64,000 nucleotides of DNA from contig NZ_CP149574.1 in NCBI RefSeq assembly GCF_037890675.1, forward strand, positions 4,564,874 through 4,628,873. The letters run 5' to 3'. Of the stretch, positions 1 through 7,628 are shown piece after piece; positions within the stretch are counted from its first letter, which is position 1; every line of letters starts with the position of its first letter. Made by a program: the position numbers and the translations under genes. The notes below the pieces were generated by a model. The model was given only the letters and a program-made list of their open reading frames with translations. It did no database searches and had not been told where the DNA came from. The stretch comes from Methylovirgula sp. 4M-Z18 (lineage in GTDB: Bacteria > Pseudomonadota > Alphaproteobacteria > Rhizobiales > Beijerinckiaceae).

Positions 1-82
1 TCGTCGCAGCCTCGGCCGAGGCTGTCAGCAGGGCGGCGCCGGTGCAAAGAACCAGCGCGGAGAGGGTTGTGGCAAATCGCAT
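1..82 (-). CDS. Secreted or periplasmic protein, N-terminal fragment
   Basis: Only the first 27 codons lie in the window. Reading leftwards from the ATG at 80-82 gives MRFATTLSALVLCTGAALL and then TASAEAAT. This is a basic N-terminus, a hydrophobic core and an AxA-type signal peptidase site, so the product is probably exported. The mature protein is outside the window and the family cannot be named. The gene is divergent from the cyclopropane fatty acid synthase gene, and the space between them holds two hairpins. Confidence 0.6.
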   Translation of the reverse strand, partial: MRFATTLSALVLCTGAALLTASAEAAT

Positions 83-119
83 TACATCTCGCCTTCGCGT
101 CATGAATTGATCGGTAATA

Positions 120-193
120 CCAAAGGTCGCGAGAAGCGACCTTTGGACCGCTCTTCATTTTTCGCTATCGCCTTGAAAAGGCGAAAAATGAAG
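120..193. promoter_or_regulatory. Two adjacent hairpins in a divergent intergenic region
   Basis: The first hairpin has a perfect 11-bp stem (120-130 pairs with 136-146, loop GAGAA). The second pairs CTTCATTTTT at 153-162 with AAAAATGAAG at 184-193. Inside it either CGC 163-165 pairs with GCG 181-183, or TCGCCTT 168-174 pairs with AAGGCGA 178-184, so two inner folds are mutually exclusive. The region is the leader of the leftward secreted-protein gene and lies just before the rightward cfa gene. Its function is unknown: attenuation, transcript end or a repeat element are all possible. Confidence 0.5.
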
Positions 194-216
194 AAAGGAA
201 CCAACGGTCACTCTTC

Positions 217-1668
217 GTGAACGTTGGTATGAGGACCGCATTAGCGGCGAAGAATAACCAAAATGTGGTCGGCGGTCACGTTTTTGCCTTCAACCCGTGG
301 CGTTGCTCGCCTTCCCGCCGCGATGTGTTAAAAGCACACCGATCCTTCATCCGGAAAGCAAAGCCCGCCGTGCAACCCGACAAACGCCTGAAAGCCGCGC
401 AGACCCTCATCACCCATCTCGCCGACCATCTCGATGCCGATCTCTATGTGCGTCTGTGGGACGGTGAGAAGATTCCGCTCGGCACGCGGCCGGAGTCGAC
501 GGTCGGCGTTGCCATTCATACGCCAACGGCACTGACCCGGCTCGCGCGCCGTCCGCGGTTCGATACGATCGTCAGCTGCCTCGCCTCCGGCGAAATCGAG
601 ATCGAGGGCGGCACCTTGCTCGATCTTGCCGCCAAGCGCGGCGAAATGCAGACGAAAAAACTGTTCAAGCGGCTCAACAAGGCGTTGCTTATCAAAAGCG
701 CCCTGCCCTTCGTCTTCGGTTCGGCGCAGGAGACGGCGCGCCATGATTTCACCGGCAAGATCGCCGACAAGAAAGAGGCCGGACGCGACGACAAGGCGCT
801 GGTGCAATTCCATTACGATCTGTCGAACCATTTCTACGGCCTCTTCCTCGATCCCGAGATGCAATATTCCTGCGCCTATTATCCGCGCTGGGACGCCTCA
901 TTGGAGGAGGCGCAGAAGGCCAAGCTCGATATGATCTGCCGCAAGTTGCGGCTGCAGAAGGGCGAGAAATTTCTCGACATTGGCTGCGGCTGGGGCGGCC
1001 TCGTGTGCCACGCGGCACAGCATTACGGCGTTGAAGCCTATGGTGTGACGCTCAGCCAGGCACAGCTCGATTTCACCAAAGCCAAGATCGAACGTTTGGG
1101 CCTCGCGGATCGCGTGCATGTGGAACTGCGCGATTTTCGCGACATTTCCGGCACATTCGACAAGATCGCGTCGATCGGCATGTTCGAACATGTCGGCATC
1201 GACAATCACCAAGCCTATTTTCAAAAGATGCACGATCTCTTGAAACCGCGCGGCTTGTTACTCAACCATGCGATCGCGCGGCCGGCCAAGCGCGACGACA
1301 AAAGTTTCCGCAAGCAGAATTCGCAATATCGCGCCATCACAACGTACATTTTCCCCGGCGGCGAACTCGACCATATCGGCATGTCGCTCGCCAATCTCGA
1401 GCGCAACCGTTTCGAGGTGCTCGACGTCGAGGCCTGGCGCGAACATTACGCGCGCACCTGCAGATTATGGTGCGAGCGTCTTTACGCGCATCGCGACGCG
1501 GCGGCGGCGGAAGTCGGCGACGCGAAATTGCGCATCTGGCTGCTCTATCTCGCCGGCTGTGCGCTCGCCTTCGAACGCGGCGCGGTCGGCATTTTCCAGA
1601 CGCTGGTGTCGAAAAAGAGCAAAGGCTCCGCTGGCCTGCCGCCGACGCGGGCGGACTGGTATGAGTGA
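217..1668 (+). CDS. cfa: Cyclopropane-fatty-acyl-phospholipid synthase
   Basis: The enzyme transfers a methylene group from S-adenosylmethionine to the double bond of unsaturated fatty acyl chains in membrane phospholipids, a stationary-phase and acid/stress adaptation. The SAM-binding motif FLDIGCGWGGL lies near residue 252 of the longest reading. The segment FYGLFLDPEMQYSCAYY before it is typical of the CFA family, and LAGCALAFERG near residue 447 carries the conserved C-terminal cysteine. The longest frame (GTG at 217) gives 483 residues against a usual 390-430, and its first ~50 residues are basic and unlike the family. The ATG at 229 or the GTG at 370 may be the true start. It is probably transcribed alone. 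Confidence 0.9.
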   Translation: MNVGMRTALAAKNNQNVVGGHVFAFNPWRCSPSRRDVLKAHRSFIRKAKPAVQPDKRLKAAQTLITHLADHLDADLYVRLWDGEKIPLGTRPESTVGVAIHTPTALTRLARRPRFDTIVSCLASGEIEIEGGTLLDLAAKRGEMQTKKLFKRLNKALLIKSALPFVFGSAQETARHDFTGKIADKKEAGRDDKALVQFHYDLSNHFYGLFLDPEMQYSCAYYPRWDASLEEAQKAKLDMICRKLRLQKGEKFLDIGCGWGGLVCHAAQHYGVEAYGVTLSQAQLDFTKAKIERLGLADRVHVELRDFRDISGTFDKIASIGMFEHVGIDNHQAYFQKMHDLLKPRGLLLNHAIARPAKRDDKSFRKQNSQYRAITTYIFPGGELDHIGMSLANLERNRFEVLDVEAWREHYARTCRLWCERLYAHRDAAAAEVGDAKLRIWLLYLAGCALAFERGAVGIFQTLVSKKSKGSAGLPPTRADWYE

Positions 1669-1689
1669 AGCCTGGAGTTTTGTGGAGGC

Positions 1690-2023
1690 TTGATTGTGGA
1701 ACCCAAACTGCCGACGGACGAAGAAACAAACACGCTGTTTGATGGTGTAATCAAGCATTTGATGGAAGAGTCTGATTATTCTTCAGATGATGCTTCGTCA
1801 CTGGCGCGAGAGTACTACAGACTTTTCACAGACTCGAACCATTGCGAATCCATAGGCATACCAGTTCAAAACGATGACTTTTTTTCATCATCAGGGCGAG
1901 GAGGATGTAGGTCGCCGGGCGCATTACTATTTGAGATTGAAAGAGAATCCCGATCCAGGCGCTTACAATGAATGGCGTTGGGAACATGAACGGCGACTGA
2001 GAGAAGCCGAGCAAAGACAATAA
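1690..2023 (+). pseudogene. Small acidic protein gene split by a frameshift in a run of seven T
   Basis: From the TTG at 1690 (or GTG at 1696) an acidic reading frame runs to the T7 tract at 1879-1885 and then degenerates to a stop at 1971. In the +1 frame, from ATG 1874 to TAA 2021-2023, a 49-codon ORF continues with the natural-looking sequence HYYLRLKENPDPGAYNEWRW. Removing one T from the tract joins the halves into one protein of about 109 residues. Its composition (LAREYYRLFTDS, WRWEHERRLREAE) looks like a real small soluble protein. I do not recognise the family with certainty. It may be a pseudogene, a sequencing error in the homopolymer, or a gene decoded by slippage. Confidence 0.5.
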
Positions 2024-2070
2024 TTTGGAATCTGCTCAGTGAATTTTTCTTCAATAGGATAGTTGTCTCG

Positions 2071-2107
2071 CGTCATTGCGAGGAGCGCAGCGACGAAGCA
2101 ATCCATC
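2071..2107. repeat. REP-like palindromic repeat, family A, forward copy
   Basis: The sequence starts GTCATTGCGAGGAGC and ends GAAGCAATCCATCC. Near-identical copies occur at 26989-27020 and, inverted, at 3348-3376 and 27076-27114. ATTGC and GCAAT at the ends make it palindromic. It lies 120 bp left of the IS110 transposase gene. Confidence 0.75.
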
Positions 2108-2227
2108 CATTCTTGATAAAAATTTATCCCAAACGGTTCCGTTGCAGTGAATCGCGAAACCATGCGTACGATGTGTCACGAGACATGTTCCAACCCATCG
2201 GTTGGGGGATGGCGACTGTGTTTTGCG

Positions 2228-3178
2228 TCAAGTTTTTTGTGAGGGATTTGGTGTCCAGGGTCGGCGCTCGCGCATCATATGGTTGAGGATGACCAGGAGT
2301 TTTCGTGCGATGGCGATGAGAGCGACCTTGGGTGGTTTTCCGGCGTTGCGCATGGCTTCATACTCACTGCGCATTCCGGATTTGGATCGGGTTGCCGCAA
2401 GGGCCGCCATATAGAGCGCATTGCGCAGACAGGGGCGTCCGCCCGCAATGTGCGCTTGCCCCTTGTCGAGACCGCTCTGGGTGATCTGGGGCGCGAGGCC
2501 GGCGAGGCTAGCCACGGCCCGCCGATCCAGCGTTCCGAGTTCCGGCAGGTCCGCCAGGAGCGTGATGGCCACCGCCGGCCCGACCCCTGGCGCAGTCTGC
2601 AGTAGGGCTAGGCGGGCGCCGCCATCGTCGGCCGTCAGGCATGCGGTCAACTCCGCCTCGAGCGCCGCGCGCTGGCTCGTCAGGAAAGCGATCGTCTCTC
2701 GATGGTTCTGGGCGATGTCCGCGTCAAAAGCCTGCTTCAGACGGGTCTTTTCCATCGCAATCATCTCGACGATCTGCCGACGGCGTGTCGACAGCGCCTT
2801 GATGCGCTGGGCCTGGGGCGTGGGCACGGGGCGGATGATATTTTCCATGCGCAGAGCAAAGCGCGCAATGAGCTTGGCGTCCAGCCGATCCGTTTTGGCC
2901 CGACGTCCTTCGGCGGTCCGCCAGGCCCGGATGCGGCGCGGATCCACGAGGCCGACCTCGAAACCGGTATCGGCAAGGGCCCGCACGAGGCGCGCCGCAT
3001 AGGGGCCGATCGCCTCCAGCACGACGCGCCGCACCTGTCGGCGCGTCAGCCAGGCCAGCAAGGCCTTGATGCCGGCAGGTGCGTTGGCGACCCGGCGAAC
3101 ATGGCCGCACGGTTCAACCGCAACATCCAGAAAATCCCGCCCGGCATCAATCCCGGCGGCGTTCGACAAGACGATCAT
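2228..3178 (-). mobile_element. IS110-family transposase (DEDD/serine recombinase)
   Basis: The 316-residue transposase has the N-terminal DEDD RuvC-like domain (GIDAGRDFLDVA near residue 9, LEAIGPYAARL near 54, AKTDRLDAKLIARFA near 95). The C-terminal Transposase_20 domain follows (LLQTAPGVGPAVAITLLADL, SLAGLAPQITQSG, GGRPCLRNALYMAALA). The frame is full length and uninterrupted, so the element may be active. IS110 elements move as circles guided by a structured bridge RNA encoded in a non-coding end and normally make no terminal inverted repeats, so the exact ends cannot be read off here. The element lies between two inverted REP-like repeats, a preferred target type for several IS110 members. 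Confidence 0.9.
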
Positions 3179-3345
3179 GAAGCCTCTCCTGTATCCGGAC
3201 CAGCGCGGTCAAACACGCCGCCCAATCGACTGTTCGGTCACAACAGGAGGCGGGCATGCGCTCGCCATCATCACGGTGTTGCCTGGATTGCTTCCGCGCC
3301 ACACCCGCCTCACGTCACACCAACGCGTGACGCTCTACAAACATA
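3179..3345 (-). ncRNA. Candidate IS110 non-coding end carrying a bridge RNA
   Basis: This is the non-coding stretch directly upstream of the transposase start, where IS110-group elements encode their bridge RNA. On the minus strand GCCTCCTGT pairs imperfectly with ACAGGAGAGG across about 60 nt, enclosing the AGTCGATTGG region, which could form an internal loop. Only location and folding potential support the call. No homologous bridge RNA could be compared. Confidence 0.35.
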
Positions 3346-3347
3346 CA

Positions 3348-3376
3348 GGATTGCTTCGCTTCGCTCGCAATGACGG
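3348..3376. repeat. REP-like palindromic repeat, family A, inverted copy
   Basis: GGATTGCTTCGCTTCGCTCG followed by CAATGACGG is the reverse complement of the family A repeat at 2071-2107. Shorter matches (GATTGCTTCCGCGCC) occur at 3286-3300 and 3388-3402. Together they suggest a repeat-rich patch beside the insertion sequence. Confidence 0.7.
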
Positions 3377-3412
3377 CAAATGTCTGTGATTGCTTCCGCG
3401 CCGGTCATCAAC

Positions 3413-3437
3413 ATCACATCAACAGATAGGCCGCTTT
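3413..3437. repeat. Left copy of a 24-bp direct repeat shared with the thpR 3' end
   Basis: ATCACATCAACAGATAGGCC followed by GCTT matches 5032-5055 at 22 of 24 positions. The right copy is the stop-codon region of thpR. The left copy forms the end of the methyltransferase frame, read in another register. Confidence 0.55.
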
Positions 3438-4132
3438 CTCGTGTGCCATGCTCCCCAGAAAAGACTAGCAAAGAACCTCCGCGGCTTATCGAAGCCGGCG
3501 TCGGACAAAAGCGTCTCCACCTTTTCCTCGGTTTCGGGCGGTACGGCGCCATTCATGATCTTTGCCAGTTTGGCCTCGATTTCGTCCGGTCCCGCCCCAT
3601 GCATGCGCCACCGATTGCCCCACGCCGCCAGCAGAAGCGGTTCTGACGCATAGGGACGATAATTGCCGGCCAGCACCAGCGGCGCTCCGGGCCGCAGCCG
3701 CTCGGAAAGCCGAGCAAGAATGTCCGCTTTGCCGGCCTCCGTCGGAATATGGTGCAGAACCCCGATCATAATGGCCGCATCGAATTCCGGCCGGTTCGGC
3801 AGATCGGCGAGTTCACCACGTATGAACGCCACGCGCTCTTGTAGACCGGCTGCCCCAATGTGCCCCTCGGCGAGTGCCAGCATCGGTTCCGATGGGTCGA
3901 TCGCGAAGAATTTCCACATGGGTTCCAGCCGCGCGGCGGCGATGATTTCGCCGCCCGTTCCACCGGCGCCGACAACCAGCACGCGCGCTTCGCCCATGGA
4001 GCGGAGGGAGGCCGACAGGATGCAGGCCGAAAGCTCATGGCAGGCGTCATATCCCGCCAGGGCGATCCGCGCCTGATGTCCATATTCATCGGCCCGGAAA
4101 CAATCGAATTTCGCGTGGGAACTTTGGGTCAT
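3419..4132 (-). CDS. Class I SAM-dependent methyltransferase
   Basis: A Rossmann-type methyltransferase of about 237 residues. Motif I is VLVVGAGGTGGE, the acidic residue after strand 2 is in FFAIDPSEPML, and the motif IV-like segment is DAAIMIGVLHHIP. The substrate is not evident. A longer frame begins at a TTG at 4159, but the ATG at 4132 (MTQSSHAKFD) is the better start. It is divergent from an AraC-type regulator with 89 bp between them, which suggests that the regulator controls it. Its last codons lie in a direct repeat shared with the thpR end, so the C-terminus KRPIC may be a product of recombination. Confidence 0.75.
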   Translation of the reverse strand: MTQSSHAKFDCFRADEYGHQARIALAGYDACHELSACILSASLRSMGEARVLVVGAGGTGGEIIAAARLEPMWKFFAIDPSEPMLALAEGHIGAAGLQERVAFIRGELADLPNRPEFDAAIMIGVLHHIPTEAGKADILARLSERLRPGAPLVLAGNYRPYASEPLLLAAWGNRWRMHGAGPDEIEAKLAKIMNGAVPPETEEKVETLLSDAGFDKPRRFFASLFWGAWHTRKRPIC

Positions 4133-4221
4133 GAGATGTCCAGTTGCTATGCCCTGCAAGGGGATCGAAAATTCATGCCGGAGAGCGTATCGTACTTTAA
4201 AGCACGTAGAGGCGCAGTCTT

Positions 4222-5016
4222 ATGATCGAAAATTCTATATCGAAGGAAAAGCATGATCGCCTGTTCGCATTCTTGCGCGCCTTTCCGCTGGTCGCGCGCC
4301 CGTGCCCGACGGCGGACGCCGCCAATCTGCTCATCGTTGCCGCCGGAGAAGGAAAAGGTCCCACGCATGCGATTTACCGGCCGCGGGCCGGGATCGTTGT
4401 GCCGGCGATGCCCGACGCGCGGAGTCTTGCCGCATCGAGCCTGGAATTCGGCGGCAACAAGAACCCGCTCGTCGGCGTGTTGCCATCCGAGATCGTCTTC
4501 GCGCTCAAGGACGATCCGCAGCTCCGCGTTCTGGCGGAACTGATTGTCGCGGAAGAGGCTGTCTCACAGTGCGGGGGTGGCTCTGTCCGAGCGAGATTGA
4601 GCGAGATCGTCGTTGTCTACGCCATCCGTCGCGCGATCGCCGACAAGACGGTGAAGGCGGGGCTCATGGCGGGACTCGCGCATCCAGAACTTCATCCTTG
4701 CCTTGTCGCCATGCACGACGATCCAGCGCGGGCGTGGCGCATTGAGGATTTGACAGGGATCGCGGGCATGACGCGCGGTCGGTTCATCAGAACCTTCACA
4801 GAGACCGTGGGGCAATCGCCTGGCAATTACCTAACCATCTGGCGACTGACCTTGGCGCAGATCTCCCTCAAGGCCGGGAAAAGCGTCAAGGTCGTGGCGG
4901 CAGACGTTGGCTTTGGCAGCGCTGCAGCCTTTTCACGCGCCTTCTCACGCCATTTCCAAATCTCGCCAAGCCAGTTCGGAGCTTCTGCGGAAGGCATCGG
5001 TCTTCCTGCCGGATGA
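4222..5016 (+). CDS. AraC-family transcriptional regulator with cupin-like N-terminus
   Basis: 264 residues. The N-terminal ~150 residues resemble the AraC cupin_6 sensing domain. The C-terminal ~100 residues contain the two helix-turn-helices of the AraC family (IEDLTGIAGMTRGRFIRTF and VKVVAADVGFGSAAAFSRAF, followed by the typical HFQISPSQF). It most likely regulates the divergent methyltransferase. The effector is unknown. With the methyltransferase it forms a two-gene cassette bracketed by a short direct repeat. Confidence 0.85.
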   Translation: MIENSISKEKHDRLFAFLRAFPLVARPCPTADAANLLIVAAGEGKGPTHAIYRPRAGIVVPAMPDARSLAASSLEFGGNKNPLVGVLPSEIVFALKDDPQLRVLAELIVAEEAVSQCGGGSVRARLSEIVVVYAIRRAIADKTVKAGLMAGLAHPELHPCLVAMHDDPARAWRIEDLTGIAGMTRGRFIRTFTETVGQSPGNYLTIWRLTLAQISLKAGKSVKVVAADVGFGSAAAFSRAFSRHFQISPSQFGASAEGIGLPAG

Positions 5017-5031
5017 CTCGTCGACGCCGCT

Positions 5032-5056
5032 ATCACATCAGCGGATAGGCCGCTTC
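5032..5056. repeat. Right copy of the 24-bp direct repeat
   Basis: ATCACATCAGCGGATAGGCC followed by GCTT overlaps the stop codon and last codons of thpR. It differs from 3413-3436 at two of 24 positions. Confidence 0.55.
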
Positions 5057-5566
5057 CACCACATACGGGCCGCCACCGACCGAATCGCGCGAGGAGAACA
5101 GCACGAAGCGTTTGGCTTCGAAGCGCGGCGAGAACAGGAAGCCGCGCGCGCCCAAATAATCGGCGACCGCCATGGGCGAGGTCGTCTTCAGCCGCGCCAG
5201 GGTCACGTGGGGCACGAATTTGCGTGGTTCGGGCGGCATGCCGGCTCGGCGCACCGTGCGCTCGACCTCGGCCTGCAAATCCAGAAGCGGCTGCGCCGCT
5301 TTGGCTTTCGCGACGATGGCGCGGGGTTTGTCGCCGCCGAAGGAGGCAAGTTCGTCGAGCGTGACGGTGAAGCCCTTGCGCCGGACCCGGCCAAGCTCGG
5401 AGAAGATATCGCGGGCCCTGGAATGGTCGATGTCGCCGATGAAGCGGAGGGTGATGTGGTAATTTTCCACATCGATCCAGCGGGCGCCGTAAATCCCGCC
5501 CCTTAACATCGCCAACTCCCGTGCAACCTCGTTAGGTACTTCGAGACCGGTGAACAGACGGGGCAT
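5033..5566 (-). CDS. thpR: RNA 2',3'-cyclic phosphodiesterase (LigT/ThpR)
   Basis: 177 residues, the usual size of the two-histidine phosphoesterase family. The enzyme opens 2',3'-cyclic phosphate RNA ends to 2'-phosphates, and can join tRNA halves in vitro. Both HxTx motifs are present: YHITLRFIG near residue 36 and HVTLARLK near residue 120. The N-terminal RLFTGLEVP is typical. It starts at the ATG 5564-5566. It is transcribed leftwards, and the methyltransferase/AraC cassette lies beyond its 3' end. Confidence 0.92.
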   Translation of the reverse strand: MPRLFTGLEVPNEVARELAMLRGGIYGARWIDVENYHITLRFIGDIDHSRARDIFSELGRVRRKGFTVTLDELASFGGDKPRAIVAKAKAAQPLLDLQAEVERTVRRAGMPPEPRKFVPHVTLARLKTTSPMAVADYLGARGFLFSPRFEAKRFVLFSSRDSVGGGPYVVEAAYPLM

Positions 5567-5842
5567 GGCGGTGCTCCTTCTTATGCGGCCGGGGCGAAAC
5601 GAATCACCCAGACACCACTAAATTATAGAGAAAACGCAAATTGTAAAAATCTAAGACAGATCTGTGTCCTTTTCCCCAAGCAAGTTATGTGCCCACAGGC
5701 ACTTTTCAAGCCCGGCGATGTCGCCAGGAGCGTGGCCTGCATCGGCGTCACAGCGCTTATCGCCAGCTATTTCGCGCGCCGGTCCGATGCGGCGGTCCCT
5801 TCTCCCGGCCGCGTGGCGCAGCCGGGAGATGCTTAACCCTTT
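5567..5842. other. Intergenic stretch with one possible micro-ORF
   Basis: 276 bp between thpR (leftward) and the tas-like gene (leftward, ending at 5843). An ATG at 5687 opens 49 codons to TAA 5836 with a hydrophobic middle (SVACIGVTALIASYF). It has no convincing ribosome binding site, and its 3' half overlaps an inverted repeat (TCTCCCGGC near 5801, GCCGGGAGA near 5821). I cannot decide between a small membrane protein and non-coding DNA. The AT-rich part at 5620-5660 is the likely thpR promoter. Confidence 0.4.
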
Positions 5843-6892
5843 TTAAGGGCAGGGATTGGTGTGGAGCTGGTGGATGGCGTCGATCCGCGCCTCCAGCTCC
5901 GGCGAAATTTCCACGTCGACCGATGCGATGTCGGTTTTGAGCTGCTCCATCGTCGTCGCGCCGATGATGTTGGAATGGACGAAGGGCCGCGAATTCACGA
6001 AGGCCACGGCCATTTGCGCCGGATCGAGGCCGAATTCCTTGGCGAGAGCGACATATTTGCCGATCGCCTCTTCCGCGCCGGGCTTCTCGTACCGTTGGCC
6101 GCGGTTGAACAAAGTCGAGCGCGCCCCGGCCGGCCGCGCGCCGTTGAGGTATTTGCCGGTCAGGTAGCCCTGCGCCAGGGGCGAATAAGCGAGCAGGCCG
6201 ACATCCTCGCGTAGCGTGACCTCGGCCAGGCCCTGCTCATAGGTGCGGTTGATCAAATTGTAGGCATTCTGGACGCTCTGCACCCGTGGCAGGCGGCGGG
6301 TTTCCGATTCGTGCAGGAAGCGCATCGTGCCCCAGGACGTCTCGTTGGAGAGGCCGATGAAGCGCACCTTGCCGGCTTTCACGAACCCGTCCAGCGTCGC
6401 CAGAATTTCATGAATCGGGTTTTCGTCCGGCTCGATCGTGCCGCGGAACGTATTGTCATGGGCACCGAATCGGCTGGTCGGCCGGTCGGGCCAGTGCAAC
6501 TGATAGAGATCGATGTAATCGGTCTGCAGCCGCTTCAGCGAGCTTTCCAGCGCCTCGGTTATCTGGGCCTTCGACAATTGCGAGGGCGCGCCGTCCTGGC
6601 GCATCCAGCCCATGTCGCTGCGGCCGGCGACCTTGCTGGCCAGGATGATCTGGTCCCGGTTTTTGCGCGCCTTGAACCAATTGCCGATGATCCGCTCGGT
6701 CGAGCCTTGCGTCTCGGGCCGCGGCGGAATCGAATACATTTCCGCGGTGTCGAAGAAATTGATGCCGCGGCTGACCGCGTAATCCATCTGCTCAAAGCCT
6801 TCGGCCTCGGTGTTCTGCTGGCCCCAGGTCATCGTGCCGAGGCAGATCAGCGAGACATCAAGACCAGTACGGCCAAGCTTGCGCTTTTCCAT
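5843..6892 (-). CDS. tas: NADP(H)-dependent aldo/keto reductase, Tas type
   Basis: About 349 residues from MEKRKLGRTGLDVS at 6892; an ATG 21 nt further upstream is possible but adds an unusual N-terminus. The sequence follows E. coli Tas closely: CLGTMTWGQQN, FFDTAEMYSIPPRPETQG, DYIDLYQLHWPDRPTS, GLLAYSPLAQGYLTGKYLNG and IIGATTMEQLK. The tetrad is Asp and Tyr in DTAEMY, Lys in ASKV and His in QLHWP. It reduces carbonyl compounds; the physiological substrate is unknown. CCCTT at 5843-5847 pairs with AAGGG at 5836ff around the stop codon as a weak terminator. It is followed upstream by tesA on the same strand with a short gap. Confidence 0.9.
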   Translation of the reverse strand: MEKRKLGRTGLDVSLICLGTMTWGQQNTEAEGFEQMDYAVSRGINFFDTAEMYSIPPRPETQGSTERIIGNWFKARKNRDQIILASKVAGRSDMGWMRQDGAPSQLSKAQITEALESSLKRLQTDYIDLYQLHWPDRPTSRFGAHDNTFRGTIEPDENPIHEILATLDGFVKAGKVRFIGLSNETSWGTMRFLHESETRRLPRVQSVQNAYNLINRTYEQGLAEVTLREDVGLLAYSPLAQGYLTGKYLNGARPAGARSTLFNRGQRYEKPGAEEAIGKYVALAKEFGLDPAQMAVAFVNSRPFVHSNIIGATTMEQLKTDIASVDVEISPELEARIDAIHQLHTNPCP

Positions 6893-6921
6893 GATTACTC
6901 CGTTGTTTTTCAAGAAGTTGA

Positions 6922-7626
6922 TTAGGGCGAAATGCTTTGCAGAAGCGTTTCCACGGACGGGAGAATGCGGGCCACGATGATTTCGACGCCTTTGCCGGTC
7001 GGATGCATCCCGTCGGGCTGGTTGAGCTTCGGGTCGCCCGCAACGCCGTCGAGAAAGAACGGATAGAGCGGCAGCTTATAGGTCATGGCGAGGTCGGGAT
7101 AAAGTCCGTCGAATGCCCGCCCATAATCCGCGCCCAGGGTCGGATTGGCGCGCATGCCGGCGATCAGCACCTTGATATGCCGGTCGCTCAATTTTGTGAC
7201 GATCCTGTCGAGGGTCTTGCGCGTGCCGGCCGGATCCTGGCCGCGCAGCATGTCGTTGGCGCCGAGTTCCAGGATGACCGCGTCGGTGCCGTCAGGCACC
7301 GACCAGTCGAGCCGCGCGAGGCCATCGGCCGCGGTGTCGCCGGAAACACCGGCATTGGCGATCTCCACGTCCCATCCCTTCGCCCGCAGCGCCTTTTGCA
7401 GCACGCTCGGGAAAGACTGATCTTGCGGCAGCCCCAGGCCGGCTGTGAGACTGTCGCCGAGCGCGACCACATGCAGGGTGCGGGCCGAAGCGGAGGGCGC
7501 AAAAGCCATCAAGCCGACACTAAGCGCGCACAGAAAAGCGATGATTGCGGGCAAGGCTTGGAGAAATGCAGCGCGGTGACCATATTGGGCTTTCGCGCAA
7601 GTCGACGCGCGCAGACGGAACGGCAT
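6922..7626 (-). CDS. tesA: Arylesterase / GDSL lysophospholipase (TesA type)
   Basis: A 234-residue SGNH hydrolase with an N-terminal hydrophobic export signal ending ASARTLH. Block I is ALGDSLTAGLGL, block III is LELGANDMLRG, and block V is DGMHPTGKG with the catalytic Asp and His. It probably acts on short acyl esters or thioesters in the periplasm. The longer frame from 7716 runs into the divergent ABC transporter gene, and the ATG at 7626 is only 2 nt from the ybbA ATG at 7629. The divergent tesA/ybbA-ybbP arrangement is the same as in E. coli, which supports all three assignments. Confidence 0.9.
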   Translation of the reverse strand: MPFRLRASTCAKAQYGHRAAFLQALPAIIAFLCALSVGLMAFAPSASARTLHVVALGDSLTAGLGLPQDQSFPSVLQKALRAKGWDVEIANAGVSGDTAADGLARLDWSVPDGTDAVILELGANDMLRGQDPAGTRKTLDRIVTKLSDRHIKVLIAGMRANPTLGADYGRAFDGLYPDLAMTYKLPLYPFFLDGVAGDPKLNQPDGMHPTGKGVEIIVARILPSVETLLQSISP

Positions 7627-7628
7627 GA

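Noticed and set aside
5687-5836. 49-codon micro-ORF with a hydrophobic segment
   Set aside because: No ribosome binding site and an inverted repeat in its 3' half. Mentioned under the intergenic stretch only.
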